Origin: Bacteroidales bacterium
GTDB taxonomy: Bacteria; Bacteroidota; Bacteroidia; Bacteroidales; F082
DNA length: 6,031 nucleotides
Assembly: GCA_017616675.1 (NCBI GenBank)
Contig: JAFZXR010000074.1
Location: 1 to 6,031 of the forward strand
Direction of reading: 5' to 3'
Under the pieces are notes generated by a model. The model worked only from the letters and a program-made list of their open reading frames with translations, was not told the origin of the DNA and made no database searches. The position numbers and the translations under genes are program-made. Shown here piece by piece: positions 1-5,254 of the stretch. Positions within the stretch are counted from its first letter, which is position 1. Each line of letters starts with the position of its first letter.

Positions 1-578
1 ATGATGTCCTGCTGCACCTTCACCGTAGCCGTGACTGTCAGAGCTATTATCGGCAGCTTCGGGTTGATGGCGTTGATGATAGGGCGCAGACGGCGGTATT
101 CCGGACGAAAGTCATGGCCCCATTCGGAGATACAGTGTGCCTCATCGATGGCAAAGAAAGCGATATCGAGGCCGCGCAGAAACTCCAGCGTCTCCTCTTT
201 CGTCAGTGATTCTGGTGCCACGTAGAGAAGCTTGGTCTTCTTGCTCACGAGGTCTTCCCTCACCTGCATCAGCTCGGCTTTCGACAACGAAGAATTCATC
301 ACGTGGGCGATGCCGGTGTCGGCGCCGAAGTTACGAATCATGTCGACCTGGTTCTTCATCAAGGCAATAAGAGGTGAAACCACAATCGTCGTGCCTTCGC
401 TCATCAAGGCCGGCAGTTGGTAGCACAACGACTTACCGCCACCAGTAGGCATCAGCACGAAAGTGTTGTTTCCGGCTAAGATGCTCTTGATGATGGCCTT
501 CTGATTGCCTTTGAACTGGTCAAATCCGAAGACATTCTTCAGTAAATCGTGTAAACTTTTTTCATCAATTTTTGCCAT
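1..578 (-). CDS. recQ: ATP-dependent DNA helicase RecQ, N-terminal part (cut by left window edge)
   Basis: This is the first 192 codons of a RecQ-family 3'-5' DNA helicase, which acts in recombinational repair and restart of stalled replication forks in the cytoplasm. Visible in order: motif 0 around residues 17-26 (FGFDQFKGNQ, with the adenine-contacting Q26), Walker A TGGGKS at 45-50, motif Ia VVSPLIALMKNQ at 66-77, Walker B DEAH at 145-148, the RecQ-specific aromatic-rich loop CISEWGHDFRPEY at 149-161, and motif III ALTVTAT at 179-185. Motif III is usually ALTATAT, so a valine replaces one alanine. The second RecA lobe, zinc-binding/winged-helix and HRDC regions lie outside the window. The start is the ATG read from 578; an upstream ATG in the leader is in another frame and stops after two codons. 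The gene is divergent from kdsD and has its own -7 box at 626-633. The family call is secure; which RecQ paralogue it is cannot be judged from this part. Confidence 0.96.
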   Translation of the reverse strand, partial: MAKIDEKSLHDLLKNVFGFDQFKGNQKAIIKSILAGNNTFVLMPTGGGKSLCYQLPALMSEGTTIVVSPLIALMKNQVDMIRNFGADTGIAHVMNSSLSKAELMQVREDLVSKKTKLLYVAPESLTKEETLEFLRGLDIAFFAIDEAHCISEWGHDFRPEYRRLRPIINAINPKLPIIALTVTATVKVQQDI

Positions 579-603
579 AGTTAATGCATTTAAAAAATAT
601 CCT

Positions 604-611
604 TATCTTTG
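604..611 (+). promoter_or_regulatory. Putative -7 box of the kdsD-lptB promoter
   Basis: TATCTTTG matches the Bacteroidota -7 consensus TAnnTTTG exactly. I see no good TTTG at the -33 distance; the region around 579-585 is AT-rich with only partial matches. Transcription would begin near 616-618, giving an AT-rich leader of about 65 bases before the kdsD ATG. No Shine-Dalgarno sequence precedes that ATG, as is usual in this phylum. The predicted start nearly coincides with that of the opposing recQ promoter. Confidence 0.55.
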
Positions 612-625
612 CATCGTTATTTTTA

Positions 626-633
626 CAAAGTTA
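626..633 (-). promoter_or_regulatory. Putative -7 box of the recQ promoter
   Basis: Reading leftward, the box is TAACTTTG, a perfect match to the Bacteroidota sigma-ABfr -7 consensus TAnnTTTG. A CTTG at 655-658 on the same strand, 21 bases upstream, can serve as the -33 element (consensus TTTG). Transcription would begin near 619-621, giving recQ a leader of about 40 bases. The box lies face to face with the kdsD box at 604-611. This is consensus matching only; no start site has been mapped. Confidence 0.6.
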
Positions 634-682
634 TAACTTTTCATTTTAATAAAGCAAGAAAAAAATAAAAAATTTTTCAAAG

Positions 683-1639
683 ATGGAAAAAATACGCGAA
701 ATTGCACTGCAAGTCATTGATAATGAAGCGAATTCGATATTAGGATTGAAGTCACTTCTCACCGATGATTTCGAAAAAGTGGTCGAATTGATATATAATT
801 CGAAAGGCAACGTCATCGTTTCCGGCATAGGAAAAAGTGCAAATATAGCGCAAAAAATCGTCGCCACGCTCAACTCGACGGGCACCACAGCGGTGTTTAT
901 GCATGCTGCCGACGCCATCCACGGCGACCTGGGCATCATCCGCGACGACGACGTGGTAATCATCGTCTCGAAAAGCGGCGAGACGCCTGAAATCAAGGTG
1001 TTGATACCGTTGATCAAGATCAGAAAAAACAAGCTCGTTGCCATCGTGGGCAACAAGTCATCATATCTGGCGAGCCAGGCCGACTTCGTGCTCGACACCA
1101 CCGTGCCGCGCGAGGCCTGTCCCAACAACCTCGCCCCTACCAGCAGCACCACGGCACAGCTCGTGATGGGCGACGCCATCGCTGTGGCCTTGCTTAAGAT
1201 GCGCGGCTTCACGGCCGAAGACTTCGCGAAGTTCCACCCAGGCGGCGCTCTCGGCAAACGACTCTACCTCACCGTCGGCGACGTGTGCTTCAAGAACGGG
1301 CTGCCTCAGGTGAAGCCCGACGACATCATGACGCAGGCTATCATCGAGATCTCGCAGAAGATGCTCGGTGCCGCCGCCGTGATAGACAACGGAAAGCTCG
1401 TAGGCATCGTCACCGACGGCGACTTACGCCGCATGCTGATGAAACACCCTAACATCGAGGCAGTGCAAGTCAAGGAGATCATGACGAAAAGCCCTACCAC
1501 CATTGAGAAATCGGCACACGTCGCCGACGCACTCAACGTCATGCAGAGCAAAGAGATATCAGTGCTTCCGGTGATGGATGACGGCAAATACGTCGGCATG
1601 ATTCATATTCACGATATTATCAAGGAAGGAATTATATAA
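683..1639 (+). CDS. kdsD: D-arabinose-5-phosphate isomerase (KdsD/KpsF/GutQ family)
   Basis: A cytoplasmic sugar-phosphate isomerase of 318 residues that converts D-ribulose 5-phosphate to D-arabinose 5-phosphate, the first committed step toward Kdo, the inner sugar of LPS. An N-terminal SIS domain spans about residues 35-170 and shows SGIGKSA (47-53), [11 protein letters not shown] (74-84), SKSGET (96-101) and [10 protein letters not shown] (185-194). Residues K51, E103, E144 and H185 line up, with a constant offset of eight, with K59, E111, E152 and H193, reported as essential in E. coli KdsD. Two CBS domains follow, about 203-260 (with [10 protein letters not shown] at 241-250) and 266-318, as in full-length family members of about 320-330 residues. 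The first 50 or so codons are more AT-rich than the rest. The stop codon overlaps the lptB start in TAATG, so the two are probably co-transcribed and translationally coupled. KpsF and GutQ paralogues have the same architecture, but with one copy beside lptB, KdsD is the best name. Confidence 0.93.
   Translation: MEKIREIALQVIDNEANSILGLKSLLTDDFEKVVELIYNSKGNVIVSGIGKSANIAQKIVATLNSTGTTAVFMHAADAIHGDLGIIRDDDVVIIVSKSGETPEIKVLIPLIKIRKNKLVAIVGNKSSYLASQADFVLDTTVPREACPNNLAPTSSTTAQLVMGDAIAVALLKMRGFTAEDFAKFHPGGALGKRLYLTVGDVCFKNGLPQVKPDDIMTQAIIEISQKMLGAAAVIDNGKLVGIVTDGDLRRMLMKHPNIEAVQVKEIMTKSPTTIEKSAHVADALNVMQSKEISVLPVMDDGKYVGMIHIHDIIKEGII
1622..1630 (+). promoter_or_regulatory. Shine-Dalgarno-like site for lptB inside the end of kdsD
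   Basis: AAGGAAGGA lies eight bases upstream of the lptB ATG, within the last kdsD codons (Lys-Glu-Gly). It is the only clear purine-rich Shine-Dalgarno match before a start in this window; the other starts have AT-rich leaders. It also fixes the ATG at 1639 as the lptB start. The bases are constrained by kdsD coding too, so the match could be fortuitous. Confidence 0.45.
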
Positions 1640-2376
1640 TGTTACTCAGAACCGATACTTTAGTCAAGAAATACAAGCAGCGCACCGTTGTAAAAGGCGT
1701 CAGCATCGAGGTCAACCAAGGTGAGATCGTCGGTCTGCTCGGCCCTAACGGCGCCGGAAAGACCACCACTTTCTACATGATTGTGGGCCTCATCAAGCCT
1801 TTCTCGGGTCACGTCTACCTTGATAATGATGAGATTACGAAGTTCCCGATGTACAAACGCGCTCAGCTGGGCATCGGCTACCTCGCGCAGGAAGCATCCG
1901 TGTTCCGTCAGATGTCGGTCGAAGACAACATCTACTCGGTGATGCAGTTTAAGAAAGACATGACCAACGAGCAACGTAAGGCGAAGCTCGAGTCGCTGCT
2001 CGATGAGTTCGGACTGCAACATATCCGCAAGAGCAAGGGCATTCAGCTGTCGGGCGGAGAGCGCCGTCGTTGCGAGATAGCGCGTGCACTGGCTATTGAC
2101 CCTAAGTTCATCCTCCTCGACGAGCCTTTTGCGGGCGTCGACCCTATCGCAGTGGAAGACATCCAGCGCGTGGTGGCGAAGCTCAAGACTAAAAACATCG
2201 GAGTGCTCATCACCGACCATAACGCCAACGAGACGCTGTCGATTACCGACCGCGCCTATCTTGTGTTTGAAGGACAGCTGCTGAAATCGGGCACGCCTGA
2301 AGAGCTGGCGAGCGACCCTGTGGTGCGCAGCCATTACCTCGGATCGAACTTCGAACTCCGCAAGAAGGAGTTTTAG
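1639..2376 (+). CDS. lptB: LPS export ABC transporter ATPase LptB
   Basis: A 245-residue cytoplasmic ATPase that powers the LptBFG(C) machine extracting LPS from the inner membrane and pushing it across the periplasm. It has every ABC element: Walker [10 protein letters not shown] (35-43), Q-loop Q84, signature LSGGE (137-141), Walker B FILLDE (157-162, catalytic E162), D-loop AGVD (165-168) and H-loop H194. [10 protein letters not shown] (81-90) is diagnostic for LptB: F89 and R90 match the E. coli F90/R91 positions in the groove that receives the LptF/LptG coupling helices. Length fits the family (about 240). It overlaps kdsD by one base. In E. coli, lptB ends the kdsD-kdsC-lptC-lptA-lptB cluster; here kdsC, lptC and lptA are absent from between the two. 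The stop codon overlaps the convergent peptidase stop by four bases. LptB is much more likely than the related LivF/LivG ATPases. Confidence 0.94.
   Translation: MLLRTDTLVKKYKQRTVVKGVSIEVNQGEIVGLLGPNGAGKTTTFYMIVGLIKPFSGHVYLDNDEITKFPMYKRAQLGIGYLAQEASVFRQMSVEDNIYSVMQFKKDMTNEQRKAKLESLLDEFGLQHIRKSKGIQLSGGERRRCEIARALAIDPKFILLDEPFAGVDPIAVEDIQRVVAKLKTKNIGVLITDHNANETLSITDRAYLVFEGQLLKSGTPEELASDPVVRSHYLGSNFELRKKEF
2354..2374 (+). terminator. Weak candidate terminator hairpin at the 3' end of lptB
   Basis: AACTCC (2354-2359) pairs with GGAGTT (2367-2372) across a 7-base loop, within the last lptB codons, followed by only two further T residues before the stop. A second weak element lies just beyond: AAGG-TTAA-CCTT (2400-2411) followed by ATTTTTATC. 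Neither is a strong intrinsic terminator, and both lie in coding sequence because the convergent genes overlap. This is the best available candidate, not a confident call. Confidence 0.2.
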
Positions 2377-3617
2377 TCGTCCTGACCCTTGAAAATCAAA
2401 AGGTTAACCTTATTTTTATCGAAGATGTCGTTGGCGATTTCAAGCAAATCGCTTGATGTTATTTTTTCGAGTTTTGCTATCGTTTCTGGCAGCGTCTCGA
2501 TATGTTCCTCGAAGAATCCCGCCCTCACCATGCTCAGCAGGTCGTTCATCCCCGACTCGTTGCTCAACGCCACCTGTCCGATGAGCTGTTTCTTGGCGTT
2601 GGAGAGCTGCAAGGTGCCCAGACGTTGAGTCATCAGCTTATTTAACTCCTTGTATACCAGTTCGATAGACCTATCCTGCGAATGCGGGTCGACGCCCATG
2701 TAGATGGTATAGTTGCCGGTATCAGAATAGGCGTTGTATTGCGACTCGATAGTATAGGCGAAGCCGTATTTCTCGCGGATGTTGAGGTTTAATCGGGTGT
2801 TCATGCCCGGACCGCCCAGGATGTTATTCAACAAAATAAGCTTCAGCTTACGCTCGTCGGTGTATTTATATGCCAGGCCGCCCATGATGACGTGTGTGAG
2901 GTGGTTCTGCCGCACTTCGACACGTTTAGCAGGCTTGTTTTCGATGAACGGAACGCGTTCAAACGGCAACGCATTGCCTTGATAATCAGCGAAATACTTG
3001 TTTGCCAGCTTCATGAACGCTTCGAAAGAGATGTTGCCGATGCAAGCCAGCACCATACGGTCGGGAGCGTAGTGTTGGTTGCGGAACTTCACTATGTCGG
3101 CGCGAGTGTAGTTCTCGACTAAGTCGATGGTACCCAATATGTTACGTCCCAGCTGATGGCCTCGATAGATGAGATTCTCAAACTCGTCGAAGATCTCGTC
3201 GGCCGGAGTGTCACGGTAGGAGTTTATCTCGTCGAGGATCACCTCTTTCTCCTTCTCCATCTCGTTTTCGGGAAAGGTGCTGTTGAAGATGACGTCGGCG
3301 AAGAGGTCCATGGCCTTGTCGATATGTTCTTTGAGGAACGACGCGTGGATGCACGTCTCTTCCTTGGTGGTGAAGGCGTTAAGCTCGCCGCCCACGTTCT
3401 CGAGGCAGCTCAGGATATGATAGGCCTTACGTCGCTTTGTGCCTTTAAACACAAGGTGTTCGATGAAATGCGCCAGACCGTTCTCGTCTTCCTTCTCATC
3501 GCGCATCCCTGCGTTTACCATCAGGGCTAAATGCGACAATTCACCGGCGCGATGCCGGTGAATTATCTTTATTCCATTAGGTAAAACTGCTTGTAAAATC
3601 AGCTGTTCTTCCGACAT
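2373..3617 (-). CDS. M16 family zinc metallopeptidase (single-domain M16B type)
   Basis: A 414-residue peptidase of the pitrilysin/mitochondrial-processing-peptidase family. The inverted zinc motif HFIEH is at residues 50-54: H50 and H54 bind zinc and E53 is the catalytic base. The third ligand is E130, in VILDE, 76 residues after H54 as in MPP-beta. The inactive-looking second half carries a glycine-rich segment GGPGMNTRL (268-276) and the conserved REKYGFAY (281-288), whose Arg/Tyr positions contact substrate in family members. The length fits one M16 unit with two homologous halves, which usually works as a homodimer. There is no signal peptide, so a cytoplasmic location is likely. Known M16B enzymes degrade or process peptides; the substrate here is unknown. 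The gene starts one base after the upstream lipoprotein stop, implying co-transcription, and its own stop overlaps that of lptB. A perfect hairpin lies in codons 18-27. Confidence 0.93.
   Translation of the reverse strand: MSEEQLILQAVLPNGIKIIHRHRAGELSHLALMVNAGMRDEKEDENGLAHFIEHLVFKGTKRRKAYHILSCLENVGGELNAFTTKEETCIHASFLKEHIDKAMDLFADVIFNSTFPENEMEKEKEVILDEINSYRDTPADEIFDEFENLIYRGHQLGRNILGTIDLVENYTRADIVKFRNQHYAPDRMVLACIGNISFEAFMKLANKYFADYQGNALPFERVPFIENKPAKRVEVRQNHLTHVIMGGLAYKYTDERKLKLILLNNILGGPGMNTRLNLNIREKYGFAYTIESQYNAYSDTGNYTIYMGVDPHSQDRSIELVYKELNKLMTQRLGTLQLSNAKKQLIGQVALSNESGMNDLLSMVRAGFFEEHIETLPETIAKLEKITSSDLLEIANDIFDKNKVNLLIFKGQDD
3538..3564 (-). repeat. Perfect 11-bp inverted repeat (hairpin) inside the peptidase gene start
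   Basis: AATTCACCGGC (3538-3548) and GCCGGTGAATT (3554-3564) are exact reverse complements separated by five bases (GCGAT). In the peptidase mRNA this is a stable stem-loop at nucleotides 54-80 of the coding sequence, covering codons 18-27 ([10 protein letters not shown]). No T-run follows on the coding strand, so it does not look like an intrinsic terminator for this gene. On the opposite strand it is followed by ATTATCTTTATT, only mildly T-rich. The repeat itself is certain; whether it functions is unknown. Confidence 0.8.
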
Positions 3618-3618
3618 T

Positions 3619-4353
3619 TTATTTCACTCTAAACATGCGGAACGGGTCGTCGTCGGTGACGATATCGTTGAAGATAGCGCCCTTCGTGCCTGCGATCCAT
3701 GTGGTATCCTGCGCCAAGCCGTTGCCATCGCCCAACACACGGAATGTGCCTGCCGGTGCGAGATGCGGGTTGTTACTTGTCTCCAACAATACGACTGCAA
3801 CCTGGAAGTCTTTCAGTCCGCCATAGCTTGCATTCCATTTTCCGCTGAAGATAGTCGAGAATTTGGCATATCTACCATTCGGATAGCCTTCTACGAGGTA
3901 ATAACATGAGAAGTTTTCGCCTGTTCCAAGGATATAAAGACCTCTGTATGCCTCCTGGTAATAGTTGTCAAGCTCGTCATCCCACTGTTTTCCATAGAAA
4001 TCGATGGTACTGCCTTTTCTCTGGAATGCGATATAACGATCGTAAAACACTGATATAGTGTCGTTTGGATCGGTAGAATGGATGAGCACATGCGGCCTCG
4101 ACACGAATTGTCCGAAGATGCTGTCGGGGTATGTAGGGTTAGTTCCCTCAAAAACCGTGAAATAATTGGTCACTGGGCCCAACAACGAGTCAGGAAGAAC
4201 CGATGTCGGCAGAGTGCCGTTCTGACCAGGTGTCGGCGAATACCAATGCGAGCTGTGGTCTTCCTCCTCTTCCACCTTTTTCTTCTTACATGACACCACT
4301 GACATCGCTAACACACTGAATATCAATGCTATGATAAAAATTTTTCTTTTCAT
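3619..4353 (-). CDS. Predicted exported lipoprotein of unknown function
   Basis: I do not recognise this 244-residue protein. It begins with a textbook lipoprotein signal: MKRK, a hydrophobic stretch at residues 5-18, and a lipobox VVSC with the lipidated cysteine at C22. Directly after it comes a block of four lysines, a valine, four glutamates and an aspartate (23-32), resembling the charged lipoprotein export signals that send Bacteroidota lipoproteins to the cell surface. The mature part is rich in Tyr, Phe, Gly, Asp and Pro, with alternating patterns that suggest a beta fold, and a single further cysteine (C150). The ATG at 4353 gives the complete signal peptide. A TATCTTTG box lies about 30 bases upstream. 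The M16 peptidase starts one base after its stop, so the two form an operon. Lipoprotein status is firm; surface display and any link to the peptidase or LPS genes are inference. Confidence 0.85.
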   Translation of the reverse strand: MKRKIFIIALIFSVLAMSVVSCKKKKVEEEEDHSSHWYSPTPGQNGTLPTSVLPDSLLGPVTNYFTVFEGTNPTYPDSIFGQFVSRPHVLIHSTDPNDTISVFYDRYIAFQRKGSTIDFYGKQWDDELDNYYQEAYRGLYILGTGENFSCYYLVEGYPNGRYAKFSTIFSGKWNASYGGLKDFQVAVVLLETSNNPHLAPAGTFRVLGDGNGLAQDTTWIAGTKGAIFNDIVTDDDPFRMFRVK

Positions 4354-4382
4354 AACGTTAATTTTTAATTGTTATTAAAATG

Positions 4383-4390
4383 CAAAGATA
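4383..4390 (-). promoter_or_regulatory. Putative -7 box of the lipoprotein-peptidase operon
   Basis: Reading leftward, TATCTTTG matches TAnnTTTG exactly. A partial -33 element (GTTTA, 4410-4414) lies about 20 bases upstream on that strand. Transcription would begin near 4376-4378, giving a leader of about 25 bases before the ATG at 4353. The eight bases are identical to the kdsD box at 604-611. Confidence 0.55.
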
Positions 4391-4454
4391 CTACTTATTT
4401 TTATACTGATAAACATTTTTCTTAAAATAATAAACGAAAATCCAAAACGTTTAG

Positions 4455-4462
4455 TATATTTG
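4455..4462 (+). promoter_or_regulatory. Putative -7 box of the barrel protein-waaA operon
   Basis: TATATTTG matches the Bacteroidota consensus TAnnTTTG exactly, 22 bases before the ATG at 4485. Predicted transcription start is near 4467-4469, leaving a very short AT-rich leader of about 17 bases without a Shine-Dalgarno sequence. No convincing -33 TTTG is present. An 8-base palindrome AAACGTTT (4445-4452) abuts the upstream side and might be an operator half, but this is speculative. Confidence 0.5.
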
Positions 4463-4484
4463 CAGAGAGATAATATTTTTAACC

Positions 4485-5252
4485 ATGAGGCGTAAATTAT
4501 TGATATTCATCGTTGTAGCCTTTTTGCCTATCATCATGATGGCGCAATACGACATCAAAAGGGAGCAGATTTCCACTTGGATGTTTCAAGCTACCTACGC
4601 CTATCAGTTTCCGGGACAAGACACCAAGGTTTTATATAAAGACAACAACTCCATCGGCGGAAGCGTGTGTTTCAAGACTGCAAGCAACTGGATTTTCAGC
4701 TTCAACGGCAATTTCATCTCAGGCAATAAGGTCAACATCACGCGTCAGGAGCTTTTCGGCGATATTTTGGACAACAACGGCGAGATTATCACTGGCGACG
4801 GCATCTACGGAAGCTATGCCTTGTTTGAGAGAGGCACGCATTTCCAGCTGAAAGCCGGAAAAATCTTCCCTGTCTGGTCGCCTAACCCCAACTGCGGATT
4901 CTTCGTGCAAGGCGGCTTGGGATACCTCTACAACCGCATCAGGACTGAATTCGGCTCCTACGCCTCACCTCCACCGGCATTGGCAGGCGACTATCCTTAC
5001 GGCTACGACAGGATGCGCGGCGGCTTCGCATGGTCGGGCGAGATAGGCTATCTGTTTTTGAGCAACTCGAGAGTGTTTAACTTCTCGCTTTCGCTTGAGT
5101 TTATTCAGGCTTACACCAAGCCGTTGCGCAAGTGGGACTTCAACATGATGAAGAAAGACACCAACCTCTATATCGACCAGTATATCGGCATCAGAGCCGC
5201 CATCTACATCCCGACTTACCGTCGTAAACCGGCAGAATTCTATTACAATTGA
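4485..5252 (+). CDS. Exported, probable outer-membrane beta-barrel protein of unknown function
   Basis: I cannot name this 255-residue protein. It has a clear type I signal peptide: MRRK, a hydrophobic core at residues 5-18, and MMA-Q at 18-21 giving likely cleavage after A20. The mature part reads as successive amphipathic beta strands rich in aromatic and glycine residues, for example SIGGSVCFKT (56-65), NWIFSFNGNFISG (68-80), THFQLKAGKIFPVW (118-131), GFFVQGGLGYLYNRI (138-152), FAWSGEIGYLFLS (181-193), NFSLSLEFIQAY (199-210) and IGIRAAIYIP (234-243). These would suit a small outer-membrane barrel of about eight to ten strands. The C-terminus is YRRKPAEFYYN. There is no lipobox. waaA begins two bases after the stop, so the two are very likely co-transcribed, which hints at a role in LPS or outer-membrane assembly. 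A lipid A-modifying barrel enzyme of the PagL/PagP type is conceivable, but I see no motif to support it. Confidence 0.8.
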   Translation: MRRKLLIFIVVAFLPIIMMAQYDIKREQISTWMFQATYAYQFPGQDTKVLYKDNNSIGGSVCFKTASNWIFSFNGNFISGNKVNITRQELFGDILDNNGEIITGDGIYGSYALFERGTHFQLKAGKIFPVWSPNPNCGFFVQGGLGYLYNRIRTEFGSYASPPPALAGDYPYGYDRMRGGFAWSGEIGYLFLSNSRVFNFSLSLEFIQAYTKPLRKWDFNMMKKDTNLYIDQYIGIRAAIYIPTYRRKPAEFYYN

Positions 5253-5254
5253 TT

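Noticed and set aside
1..423. Three short + strand frames opposite recQ
   Set aside because: The opposite strand encodes a continuous RecQ N-terminus with motifs 0 to III in the right order and spacing, so these frames are shadows.
668..677. AAAAATTTTT palindrome in the kdsD leader as a terminator or operator
   Set aside because: It is a simple A/T run in an AT-rich leader with no GC stem; such runs are expected by chance there.
646..1257. A 203-codon open frame antisense to kdsD
   Set aside because: It is covered by kdsD, which has all catalytic residues. The antisense product shows no recognisable domain, and the frame is explained by the coding pattern of the real gene.
683..1639. The kdsD product as a glucokinase-regulator or MurR-like SIS regulator
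   Set aside because: There is no helix-turn-helix domain, and the SIS plus two CBS layout with K51, E103, E144 and H185 fits arabinose-5-phosphate isomerase.
1660..2334. A 224-codon open frame antisense to lptB
   Set aside because: It lies entirely within lptB, whose ABC motifs are intact and continuous; the predicted protein has biased composition (many His, Arg, Leu, Val) typical of an antisense shadow, and no family motif.
3156..3530. A 124-codon + strand frame opposite the M16 peptidase
   Set aside because: It overlaps the peptidase zinc-motif region on the other strand and has a low-complexity Val/Leu/Glu/Asp composition expected of a shadow; no promoter box or start signal supports it.
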